This document shows, one piece after another, positions 45,771 through 56,490 of a DNA stretch of 64,000 nt. How positions within the stretch are numbered: the first letter of the stretch is position 1; each line of letters opens with the position of its first letter. Origin of the DNA: Pseudocercospora fijiensis CIRAD86. Taxonomy: Eukaryota; Ascomycota; Dothideomycetes; Mycosphaerellales; Mycosphaerellaceae. The stretch is taken from contig NW_006921533.1 in NCBI RefSeq assembly GCF_000340215.1, positions 1,153,151 to 1,217,150 on the forward strand, in the 5' to 3' direction. The notes beneath the pieces were generated by a model. The model had not been told where the DNA came from. It ran no database searches and was given only the letters and a program-made list of their open reading frames with translations. The position numbers and the translations under genes were made by a program.

Positions 45771-46324
45771 ATTTAGAGCGATAGTCGGCACCCGTAGCCG
45801 GCATATAGAGACGGTAGTAGGCCTTTTTCTGCTAAATAACTAGCTTGTTTAGTATAGCCTACCTGATATTTCTTATATTTACTAGCAATAGGCCTAGGTT
45901 ACTTATAAGATTACTATAGCTAGTAAAGGCATTACTAAAGAATATCTATACTATAGTAGGATACTATTATCACGCCGGCTATTTATTAAAAGGAGGCTTT
46001 CGCCTATTACTATGCCGGCTATATATGCCGGCTATATTTTAAAGTCTGCCGTACCTGCCTTTTTTAGCCGTACCTGCCTTCTTTCCTTGCTCTAACGTTA
46101 CTATAATATAGGCTTGCGCGAAGCTCACTCTGTTGCCTAGCGATACCGCGACACTACCTCTCTCGCTATATTCAACCTTCGTATCGATACCTATACCTCT
46201 ACGCTTTATATCTACTATCTCCGCAATACCCTCGCTCCGCGCGCGCCTTCGTACACCTTCGTAACGCACTTTTTTCCTTAATTCGACGACTTTTATAATA
46301 GCGAATCCACTTAACTAAGTTACG

Positions 46325-47240
46325 ACGCCTCGCAAGAAGGGACCTACTGCTTCTGCGGGTCGTAATAAGATCGGAAATAAAGGAACGAGCATAGTATATT
46401 AACGCAAGATAGCTACTGCTACTGCCGCTAGCTCCGGTGCTAGAAAGGGCGTCGCGAGCAAGGCTCCGCGTAAGATAACGGCGGGCAAGGCTCCACGTAA
46501 GACGACAACTAGCGCTTCTACTACTAGTAGCAATCGTGCGAAGCGTCGATAGCGCCTAGGAAGTAAGTCCTATTTGTAGCCGGCAGCGTAGCCGGTAGCG
46601 TAGCCGGCAGCGTAGCCGGCATTCTTACTGTCTTTTTACTAATCCTTCTTTAGCCGTAGCCCTCCGTAAGATTCGGCAGTATTAGAAGAGTTCTAAGCTC
46701 CTAATCCGCAAAACTCCTTTCTAACGACTTGTTCGCGAAATTGCCTAGGATTATAGAATAGACCTTCGCTTCCAAGCCTCCGCGATAGGCGCCCTTTAAG
46801 AGGCTATAGAAGCCTACCTGGTTCGTATCTTCGAATGTATATTTCTCTTCTACCTCTTTTCGGACTATACTAATACTATTTTAGCGGTCAACCTTATAGC
46901 TATCTACGCGAAGCGTATAACGATTATAGACAAGGATTTCAAAGCACTCGATTAGATCCTAAAAGGCTAGAATATCTACATTCGAGATAGTAGTAGATAG
47001 GATAGATATACTAGTAGGAAGGATGTTCGTAGTGTCGTCTACAAGCTTTTCTATATGCGAAATAAGCCGCTATTATACGGCGCTGCATACCGCGCTCTAA
47101 ATACTCTCTAAGCATATATACATAGTATAGTATGCTTTATTGGCCGTACGGAATGGAAGTCTCTTAAAATCCCGTTAGTACTAAGGAGTAAAAAGGCCGG
47201 CTACGCTGCCGGCTACGCTGCCGGCTACGCTGCTAGCTAC
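46325..47240 (+). pseudogene. Histone H3-like gene 2 in the hAT element, three exons
   Basis: Exon 1 (from about 46,325) encodes an H3-like tail with ARKGVASKAPRK, then ITAGKAPRKTTTSAS. Intron 1 runs from about 46,563 (GTAAGT) to about 46,652 (TACTAATCC...TTTAG) and contains four TAGCCGG(C/T)A units. Exon 2 reads VALRKIRQY, LLIRKTPF.RLVREIA.DY, IDLRFQASAIGAL and EAYLVRIFE. A second intron (about 46,840-46,886, GTATAT...TACTAAT...TTTTAG) precedes VNLIAIYAKRITI, then KDFKALD. This is the whole H3 fold with H3-type tail motifs, closer to core H3 than gene 1. The frame continues past the usual H3 end to about 47,240. All breaks are TAG/TAA. Confidence 0.8.
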
Positions 47241-47389
47241 GCTGCTAGGTTTTTTAAAGAACTAAAAGAAGATAGACATTCCGGTTGATTTGTATTAGTT
47301 TAGATTTTTATAAAAAGAAAATAGGGAAAAATAAGGAAGGTTGAAGAGCCTAATAGTTATAGTTATAGGCACTATCCCTGTTTTCTAGA

Positions 47390-47834
47390 GCATATTATAC
47401 ACCTGCCTTCGCAACTCTACCTAATACTCCCTCTAAATATCCTTATACTCTACTTATTGGAAATTCAATTGGGTACCTAGACCTGTAGCTGCCTCTATAT
47501 CTTTCACTATCTTCTACAGGTTAAAGGCCTCTTCTATAGCAGCCTCTACCTCCTTATGCAATACGAAGTCACTACCTGCCCTACCCTTTATATCTCCTAA
47601 ATAACTAAGAGTTCTAAGGAACGAACTAGCATTCGGCCTTAGTATAGCGAGTAACTAGTGGAACGTTCTACAGAGCTGCCTTATAGCTCTTTTATATACT
47701 ATGCCGATACCGAGGGAGGAGCTATCCTAGTACTTAATGTTGTCGAATAGTTCGGTAGGAAAGTGCATAAACTTCTTAAGGAGGAGGACTTCTAGGGAAA
47801 TCGATGAGTTCTGCCTAGATCTAGATAAAGACAT
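47390..47834 (-). pseudogene. hAT cargo gene E on the minus strand, unidentified
   Basis: From an ATG at 47,834 the minus strand reads MSLSRSRQNSSISLEVLLLK, FMHFPTELFDNIK, IVYKRAIRQLCRTFH, LLAILRPNASSFLRTL and KGRAGSDFVLHKEVEAAIEE, with only a few stops (TAG, TAA). CpA and TpG are commoner here than in the rest of the element. No family recognised. It runs against all the other hAT genes and lies next to the right terminus. Confidence 0.4.
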
Positions 47835-48261
47835 TCTGCTAAGCAGTTAGGGAATTGAACCGTAAACGAAAGGATGAAATTCATACCTAAAGAGTGCAGT
47901 TTCCGAACTGAACTATAATGCCTTATATGTGTATGTGTGCTTTTGATTAGTTAGTGCCCTTAGCTAATTGTCTATAGATTTGAGGTTATATAAGTACCTT
48001 CATATAACTACGTAGCCTAAGTAGGATTCGAAAATTCTATAAGTACTAAGGACTAAAAATGCCGGCTACGCTGCCGGCTACACTGCTAAGTCTTACAAAG
48101 GGCTTGCTTGAAGCTACGTATACATTCGTACACTTCTTAAAAACCGATAAATTATATGGTTCGAACTAGCTACTTATATAGTTGCTTAGCAAACCAACCC
48201 AAACTAAACTAGAGTTTCGGCTTGGCAAACCAAACTAAACCAACCCGAACCACTGCGGGGT

Positions 48262-49560
48262 CTAGTGCCGCATAGAGCAAAATTCGCCCTAGAAAAGTAC
48301 TAGCTTATCTACTTTAGTAAGGCTAAATCAACCTACAATATAAAGCAATTAATTACTATCTAAGGCTTTGAAACCCAACTATTAGCAGAGCTTAGGGTAC
48401 TAGGGATCTAGCTAGATCCAAAACTGAATTAGGGACTACAAGTAAAGAAGGCAAAGCAGAGGGCAGATGCTAATATACAATCTATTAATAGACTTATAGC
48501 CTCTATATAGGGGGCTATATTCGAGAAAGCCAAAGTTATATACAAAGCAATTGTCAAGCTAGCAATGCTATATAGAGCACAGATATAGACAGCCTAGGAG
48601 AAAACACTAAGGAGGATTAAGCAACTAGTTAGCAGGTCCTAAACCCAAAGCCTAAAGAAAATCCTAGGAGCATACAAAACTATACTAATAAGGGTAGTAG
48701 AAATGGAATTAGGGATCCCACTAGTCAAACAATACTTTAAGGGACTAAGACACTAATATACGGCAAAGATAATAGAATACCTAGTCTAACAGACTATCTA
48801 AAAGGCACTAGATAAGATAAAAGTATAGTGCATTAGGACTAGGAGGCGAGATAGACTACAAATAACTCCCTAGAAAGTCAAAGACCTAGAGCAATATAGA
48901 GTCTTAATAAGAGAAATGCTAGAGAAAGAGCTTTAGGGACTAAATATAAGGCCAAAGGAAGACAAGCTAAAGGGAGAGAAACAAAGCCTAGTAGAGTCAA
49001 TTGCTAGATACCTATAGGAGTAGGAATAGAACAAAACACAAGTTAGACTAGGAACCCTAAAGGCACTAATTAAATTTGGTTAATATAACTACTAGCTCTA
49101 TAAGGACCTAAACAGGGCCGAGGCAAGCCTAGCTATCTAAATCAGATCTAAATACATTAGACTCAGGTCTTACCTGTTTAGAAGAAACGTCCTAGGAATT
49201 GATTCAATTGAAAGCAGAGCGTACTAATATAGCTACTAATCTCAGAACCCTAAGTATATACTGCTAGTCTACCCTTAGTAGTTAGAAGGTAGAAGTAATT
49301 GGAGACTAAAAGCAAGGGAAAGGGAATACGACAAGCTAATCTAGAGCAAAGAAGACCTAAAGAGGATAGTAAAGTAGATTATTAAATAGGGATTTGTACA
49401 ACAATTCGCACTAGTAAGGGAAACTAAGGAGTAAATAAGAAGGAGGGAAGAAGAGGGGGAAAGAAGGGCAGGGCAGTAGGCAAGGTAGTTAGAGGGTAAC
49501 AACTATAATACTAGTATACCCTAGAGGAAGGAAAACAAGGAAACGAGGAAGATCAACACT
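48262..49560 (+). pseudogene. LINE ORF2, 3' part
   Basis: Continues the ORF2 frame after the hAT insertion: FSKAKST, LGIQLDPKLNWGLQVKKAKQ with stops removed, RLIASI, KAIVKLAMLYRAQI and LRRIKQLVSR. This is the region following RT in Tad-type LINEs ('h.LGv.ld..L.....+..k', then 'Y+a.v+w'). It extends to a basic C-terminus near 49,560. Confidence 0.65.
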
Positions 49561-49666
49561 TATAAATAGGACAGGAGGGAGGTTTTTACTAACTAAGTTG
49601 GTTTCCTACCTAAACCAATACATAGAAACAGACCTGCATAGGCCGAAAGGCACTACAACAGGCAAA

Positions 49667-49690
49667 TGAAATATCTATCTATCTATCTAT
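49667..49690 (+). repeat. (ATCT)n tail of the LINE
   Basis: AAATATCTATCTATCTATCT marks the 3' end of the LINE immediately before the chromovirus sequence resumes. Confidence 0.8.
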
Positions 49691-49855
49691 ATTATACCCG
49701 AAGAACGGGACCTATACGTACTATTCTATTAGAACAACCGTACCAATTATTAAGCAAGGCCTTCTATACGGCCTATTATACTAAGTTAAGCATATTAGAC
49801 CGATACTCGCTAATTCCGCTATATCCGTATCTTAAGGGCCTATAATATATTATCG

Positions 49856-51220
49856 GTGCTACCCCTTATTGCAATAGCCGGCTTATTACGAAGCAATAAC
49901 AACCGTAGCGCCGCTAGTAGCGCTAGCAACGACAACGCTAGTAGCACAGTGCCTGCTAAAGTGCCTACTAAAGTGCCCCCTACTGAGGTGCCTACTAAAG
50001 AGCCTGCTACTAGGCCTGCCGAAGAACCTATAGTTCTAGGTAACGACCTAGAGTTGCCTGTTAACGACATACTTAACAATATTGTTAATCGACGATATAG
50101 CTAACTAGCCTTTAGGCCCTAGCTAGTAGCGAGACTTTAAGAAGCTACCTAAAACAGGCTCGCTACTCTACGTTAAGAACAATAGCTAAAGGACAATCTC
50201 CTCGAAATTCGCCGCCTTTAGGAGGCCCTAACAACTAACACTAAGCCGATAGCAGGGCCTTCCTTACTATCAGTCCTAGTCTAGAAGAAGGATGCTAAAC
50301 TTAAGGACTGCACCGTGTTTAATAGCTCTAGTCGGAAGCAATATAATAACTATATTCGTAACTGTAAGCTTAACTAGCGTAATGCACCGAGAGCGCTACT
50401 AGATAACTATTCCTTAGTTGTCTATACTATGCAGTATATTAATAGCGACCTAAAGCGTACGTAGGATAACTATTTCGACTCCCTTAACGATTAGACCGCT
50501 GTTTAGTAGAAAACCTATAAGACTATTATACTAGACACCCTTAGAAACCCTATACTAAGGCAACAACACGCCTAAGACTAATACCTACGTACTAAACAAA
50601 AGGCCGACTAAACCTCTCGATCCTTCGAGGCTTATCTAAAGACCCTTAAGGACGATTTGCTACCTAAAACCGACTCTATCTAGATATCTAAGATACGACC
50701 TAAACTAAGATAGGAACTAGTCCTTAAATTAGACCGCCGCCGTATATTTAAATAGGCCAACCTTATACGCATTTAGTTTATAGTTGAAGTCGAAACTACA
50801 GAGCGTATAGTATAGCTATAGCAACGGTTAGAATCTAAGATACGACTATCTACCTATCGTAGCCGAGGAGGCAACAATTAAGGTTTATATTAGAACAACA
50901 CTAGTGCTAACAATAGAGGTAGCAACAATAACGACCGTAGGAGAAGCCGTAGCCGACGGCTATATAGAGGAGGCCGTAATAGGGGCCGTAGAAGGGGCTC
51001 GTATCCCTATAGTACTAATCGCTCGGCTAATAATAGCGGTAATAGCTATAGCAATCCCCTAACCGGGTTGAAGTGCTTTAACTGTAATAGTACTAGCTAT
51101 CTACTAGGCTAATGCGACAAACCTAAGGACTAAGCCCGAATCGACCGTGCTACCGCTAAGTACCGTAAGCACCTTTTAGCCGCTAATACTACCCCTATCG
51201 GTCCTTCGAAAAAAGAATAA
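49856..51220 (+). pseudogene. Chromovirus copy 2 gag
   Basis: Collinear with copy 1 gag. It has an open Ser/Asn/Pro-rich start (49,856-50,104), a decayed capsid-like region, an RRSRSRRLYRGGRNRGRRRG-type basic block near 50,940-51,000, and a zinc knuckle near 51,075 (CFNCNS). The same TAG positions recur in many places, with others specific to this copy. Confidence 0.75.
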
Positions 51221-51229
51221 GCGCCGTAC

Positions 51230-54200
51230 TAACTGTTAGCCTTATACGGCGTAAGACTATCGACATTATACTAGCCATTATACGTACCTATCTCGTATCG
51301 GACACGTATAGGACTAACTATAAGACTAAGGTTATACTAGACCTAGGAAATTCAGTTAGTGCCTTTATTAGCTATCGCCTAGCTAAGCAATTAGACCTTC
51401 GACAACTGCCTAGGACTAACCTACTAACCCTTGCTTAGTTTAATAACGCTCGGCACTTAACCTACGGAGCCTACTATATCTATATAGCCCTAAGAGACGA
51501 CCTCGGCAATAAGCGCCTACTAAACTTTACTGCCTACGTAGTAGATATAGACAGCCTCCTATCTAAGATTGTTATTAGTAACCCTATTCTTAAGTACTAT
51601 ACTATAGTTATAGACTTAGGCAGTTAATAGTAGCGATTTGGAATCGCTAGGAAAGAGGACATTAAATATATTAATATTAGCGAGTGCCCTAATAATATTA
51701 GGGTCCTATTTATTAGCAACCTAACCCTAGCTAATCCGACGGCCGACCTGCTCGGTAGTAATAACGATAAACTAGTGCCCCCTAATAGCATAGATCCTAA
51801 ACAACTTAAGCGTATACTAGAACCTATTCGAGAGACCTACATTAATATGTTTAAATACTACCTAGCATCGACATTGCCTATATTTAAAGAGACGGATTAT
51901 AAGATTGATATTATAGAGGGCAAGGAGGTTCCTTTTAGCCCTCTCTATAACCTTAGCGAACGAGAGCTTGCTATATTACGTAAGTACCTAGAGGAAAACC
52001 TAGCTAATAGTCGAATTCGGTACAGCAATAGCCCTACTAGTGCACCTATCCTGTTCGTACTAAAGAAAGATAGTAGCCTGCGTCTATATATCGACTATCG
52101 TAGGCTTAATACTATTACTATTAAAGACCGCTATCTACTTCCTCTTATTAATAAGACCCTCGATCGCCTTTTAGGTGCCTACTACTATACTATACTAGAC
52201 ATTAAGGATACGTACTATCGTATCTGCATTCGTAAGGGCGACGAATAGAAAACAGCCTTCCGTACTCGCTATAGCTATTTCGAATACTTAGTTATACTAT
52301 TTAGCCTAGCTAATACCCCTATAACATTTTAGTCCTATATTAATCGGGCCCTTTCGGGTCTATTAGACTATCTCTGTATAGTTTACCTAGATAACATCCT
52401 AGTCTACACCTATTTACCTACCATTGCAGAGCACTAGGCTATAGTGCGTAAGGTGCTCGACCGCTTGCGGGCCTATAGCCTATATTGCAAGCCTTCTAAA
52501 TGCACCTTTACTACTAAAGAGGTGTCCTTCCTTAGCTTCCTCGTATTAACCGAGGGTGTTAAGGCTGATCCTAATCGGATTAAGACTATTACTAAGTAGC
52601 TAATACCTACTAGTATTAAAGAGCTTTAATCGTTCCTCGGCTTTGCTAATTTCTACCGTCGCTTTATTAAGGGCTATTTACGGTATGTAATGCCCCTAAC
52701 TAAGCTTACTAAAACTAAGGCTAACCCTACTAGAGAATTCAAATAGACTAACAGAGCGCAAGCCGCTTTTAACGGTCTAAAGCAACGCTTTACTAAAGTC
52801 CCCTTGTTGCACTATTTCGTGCTAAGCAAACAGATCCGAATTAAGACTAACGCTTTACAGTTCGCTATATTAGCTGTTATGTTACAGCGGGCTAATAACA
52901 CCTACTAGCACCCGATTGCCTTCTTCTCGAGGAAGATAATTAATACTAAACGTCGCTACGAGACCTACGAGCAAGAGCTCTTAGCTATTGTCGAGGCCTT
53001 TAAGTATTAGAGGCATTACCTCGATAGGGCCTAATATACGATACAGGTCTATATAGACCACAACAACCTCCGTAGTATTACTAAGGTTACTAGAGTTATA
53101 GGTCGATAGGCTAGATAGGCCGTCTACCTCGCTAGGTTTGATTTTAATATATTATATCGGCTAGGCGTAAGTAACCCTGCTAATAGCCTATCGAGGCGAC
53201 CTAATCACGACAGCGGGACTTAGCAATCTACTAATTTATCGTTTCTAACCCTACAGCACAAGATTGCCATAGCCCGCATTATTAACAAGTAAGCGCAGGA
53301 TAAGCGGCCTACCGGACTCCGCGACGGCCTAAAGCATGTTAATGCTCCTACTATATTAACAGTGCGTATTAAGGACACAGACAGGAGAAGTTATAATAAC
53401 TCCCTAGTCGATATCGCTATATATAGTAATAGCGATAGTACTGCTATAGTTAATCCGGCTGCTAGTGCTACTAGATGTATATAGTGCGTACTACGTAAGA
53501 CAGCGAGGGTGCTATTAAGCGAACTTACAGAAGGGGATAGACGAGCGTTTATAGATAAGCTGTTATATACTTAGCAAAGGGACGCTTTTGCTACTACTCG
53601 TATAGATTAGCTTAGAAGTGGCCGTAAGACTAGATCTAGTAAGAATTAGTCGATTGATGCTAATAGCTATTTGCGCTATAAGGGCAGGCTCTATGTCCCT
53701 ACCGAGCATTCGATCCGATAAGAGCTTCTTAAGCGATACTATAATAGTAAGCTTGCCGGTTACTATAGTATAGAGAGGTCGCACGAGCTACTATCGCGCA
53801 TATACTACTAGCTAAATAGTAAGCGGGATATAAAGGACTACGTAAATACGTATACTATATATTAACGTATTAAGGCACTAAAGCATTAGCCTTTTAGCGA
53901 GTTGTCCTTATTGCTAATCCCTTATAAGCTATTTATAGAGCTTATAATAGATTTTATTATAGGTCTTCCCCCTACTAAGCGAAGAGGAAGCAAAGACATC
54001 TTTAACGCTATCCTAGTCGTTATAGACTAGTTTACTAAGGGCGCTCGATACATCCCGGCGCGGAAAGATTAGACTGCTATTAATATAGTAGAAGCGCTAT
54101 AGAACAATATCTTCTGTACCTATTAGGGGACCCCTAAAGGGATAGTCTCTAACCGAGGCTCGACATTTATATCTTATTATTAGAGTAAGATTTGCCTATA

Positions 54201-55085
54201 GCTAAGACTTAAGCATCGCCTGTCTATAGTATTCTATCTACAAACAGATAGTTAGACCGAAAGGCAGAATACTACGCTGCAGTAGTACCTGCGCAGCTAT
54301 ATTAATAAGAACCCTAATAACTAGGTCGACCTCCTATAACTAGCCGAATTTGTATATAATAATAGCGTGCATTTATTAACCAAGGTTTCACTATATATAG
54401 CTATAATAGGCTAAAACGCTACCTTACTACAAGACCTATTTACCTCGCTCGAGGCCGAGCGTAAGGAAAGGGAAGCGCGTTAAGCCCCTAAAATACTAGC
54501 GGCTATCGAGAGGGTTTAAAAGATGCGAGAGATTTACGCTAAGATAGCTAACAAACTAGCGAAGGCCTAGGCCTATTAGAAGGCCTATTACGACAAACAC
54601 TATATACCGATAACCTTTAAGCAAGGCGACATAGTTATGCTAAGCACTAAGAACCTCCGTATCCGTAAGCACCTGTCCCCTAATAGCAAAACAAGGCCTA
54701 AGCTCGTACTAAGATACATTAGTCTATTCCGCATTCGAGAAGTTAAGGGCTCCTCCGCATAGGCCTATTAGTTGTAGCTCCCTCCTTATTATACTATCTA
54801 TAATACCTTCTATATATCCCTCCTTAAGCTATATTACCTACGCGAGGGGGATGAAGCCCCTACTAAATACGAAGACATACTAGCGGATAGTAAAGAGCTG
54901 TAGTCTATAGAACGTATTCTAAAGTACCGGACTAGGCAAGGCAAAAAGGAGTACCTCCTAAGATAGCAAGGCTATTCGCCTAAATAGGACTCGTAGGAAG
55001 ATAAAGCCTCTTTTAAAGATATAACTAAGTTATTAGATAAGTATTAGACTAGTATAAAGAACAAGAAGAAGGCTAAGGGCCTATA
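51230..55085 (+). pseudogene. Chromovirus copy 2 pol (PR-RT-RH-IN-chromodomain)
   Basis: Same domain order as copy 1. The RT piece 51,775-52,248 is open; the frame continues to VYLDNILVY near 52,390, where Asn again replaces the second Asp of the active site. RNase H spans about 52,800-53,070. The integrase DDE region is near 53,940-54,380 (ELIIDFIIGLPPTKRRGS, then IFNAILVVID). A chromodomain lies near 54,895-55,000 (IERILKYRTRQGKKEYLLR, then GYSPK). A minus-strand open frame at 53,563-53,784 is a shadow. Confidence 0.85.
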
Positions 55086-56294
55086 ATGTCGCCTAGGAAT
55101 AATACTACCCCTAGGGTGCTATTAGCTAACTAATTAGAGGCCGGCAAACTAGGATAATAAGACTATACTACTATAGTAAACGCGCACCGAGTGTTAATAA
55201 GCGCGCTATAACGCGTTAACTATCCGCTACTCTTTTAGGAAACTATCTCTCTACTAACGCGCCCTATAAGGCCCTTCTTCTAGTATTTAGGTCCCCCTCT
55301 TATTCCCTTATTCTATTAAGGCCTCGAGGTCTAGGCAATCGGCGAGGACGGCGCGGCCGGCGCGGCTATATTAGTAATAGTATTGCGGAGTATATTGCTA
55401 TTAAGAAAGGAAGGATATAGCTATATTAGTAACGGTGTTACTAAGTTATTATTAGTTAAAGAAGGAAATTAAAACAAGGTAAAGTTAGCGCTAAGACGAC
55501 TAGCGCCGCTATTATTAACATTACTTACTATTATCGCTGCGCCTATAAGACATAACCTTACCTATACTACGAGCCTAACGCACCTTTAATTAAAACTTTA
55601 ATTAAAACTTTAATTAAAACTTTAAGCCGCCTAAAAGATTAAGCGACTAATAGACTAACTAACTAAGGGCAAAACTATAGAGCTAAGCTAGCCGGGGTCG
55701 ATCTTGCGGATAATAGGTTACTCCTCGATCTATCTAACCCTTTAAGCGAGGCGAACCTCTACTACTGCACTTATAATAGCCTTTACCTATAGAAACTAGA
55801 CGAGCTGTGTTTTTTCGGAAAAGATAAGATAAGATTAACAATTAAAGGCTACTAAACCTAGCTAATTAGGGCTAGCGAAACTACGAACAATAAGAATAAT
55901 AACCCTCGGAAGTAGACAACCCTCGGAAGCGGACATTGCTAGGTCTTTTAAAAGTAGACGCAAAGAACTCGATACGATATTACTTAGAACGGAGGCAGGG
56001 CTGCAATACCTCGTACGTCTATCTATTATAGTAGGGAAGACGCGCTCGTATTGTAATTAGTCGATAGTTCTCAATTCTTATAGATATATATTACCTTATT
56101 ATATATAAGGATAGCGCAGTTAGAGTTAGACATTGTATTAAAAGTGAGGTTTAATATAGTTACATAATTAGGTAACTAAGTGTTTAATTTAGCGCGGGCT
56201 AAGTAGCTTATTAGACCTGCTAAGTTAGCGGTAATAGAGATTAGATAGGAACATAGATAGGCTACGAGGGCGCGGCCTTTAGAAGGGAAGCGTA
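55086..56294. other. Chromovirus copy 2 3' non-coding region
   Basis: Homologous to 26,350-27,581, with AAAACTTTAATT repeats at about 55,585-55,625 and the same purine-rich block before the LTR. Confidence 0.6.
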
Positions 56295-56490
56295 TGTTAG
56301 AGCTAAAGAGGCTACACGTAATTGGCATGTAATCCGGCCGAGTAAAGCTAGGGTCTTAGTGCCTTAGGCAGGGCTTAGCGCTTGGCGTTAGGCTAACTAG
56401 CCTGCCTTCCTCCCTCTCCTCTTAGATCTCTATCGAATACTACCTATATCTACGACTACCCTATCTACCTGCTAACATACCCTTCTTACA
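56295..56490 (+). repeat. 3' LTR, chromovirus copy 2 (best-preserved LTR)
   Basis: Begins TGTTAGAGCTAAAGAGG and ends CCCTTCTTACA, retaining the TG...CA ends lost in the other three LTRs. Followed by ATAAA. Confidence 0.9.

Larger units (their letters stand above)
38377..48261 (+). mobile_element. hAT DNA transposon with cargo genes, including two histone H3-like genes
   Basis: Terminal inverted repeats ACCCCGTAGTGGTTCGG (left, 38,377) and its partner ending CCGAACCACTGCGGGGT (right, 48,261) differ at one position. GGTT(C/T)GGTTT-rich subterminal DNA follows on both sides, typical of hAT ends. Inside are subterminal tandem repeats, a Lys-rich gene, the hAT transposase, two H3-like genes (all +), one minus-strand gene, and many GCCGGC motifs. 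Flanks read ...AGTCTA and CTAGTG..., so the visible target duplication is only CTA/TCTA rather than the usual 8 bases. Removing the element rejoins the LINE frame (KRHSL/VPHRAKF...EKY). Confidence 0.8.
34843..49690 (+). mobile_element. Tad-like LINE retrotransposon, interrupted by a hAT element
   Basis: The LINE's own sequence is 34,843-38,376 plus 48,262-49,690 (about 5 kb). It has a two-gene layout with zinc knuckles in ORF1 and a reverse transcriptase in ORF2, and a 3' end of (ATCT)n at about 49,667-49,690 followed by a target duplication. RIP damage is moderate; more CpA/TpG survive here than in the outer repeats. Confidence 0.85.
34543..56490 (+). mobile_element. Ty3/gypsy chromovirus, copy 2, interrupted by a LINE
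   Basis: 196-base LTRs at 34,543-34,738 and 56,295-56,490 bound the element. Its own sequence is 34,543-34,842 plus about 49,691-56,490 (roughly 7.1 kb), the same family as copy 1 along the whole length. The insertion of the LINE is in the 5' untranslated region just after the CTAACTATATTA block. The perfect 5-base duplication shows it entered the MULE gene by integrase. Confidence 0.9.

Noticed and set aside
47850..47940. tRNA-like segment on the minus strand (GTTCAGTT and GGTTCAATTCC boxes)
   Set aside because: B-box-like sequence and a rough acceptor pairing are visible, but the T stem has a mismatch and the anticodon arm does not fold convincingly. More likely the leader of the minus-strand cargo gene or a decayed tRNA.
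49840..50079. Minus-strand open frames opposite both gag starts (also 21,107-21,340)
   Set aside because: Shadows of the Ser/Asn/Pro-rich gag start, present in both copies for that reason.
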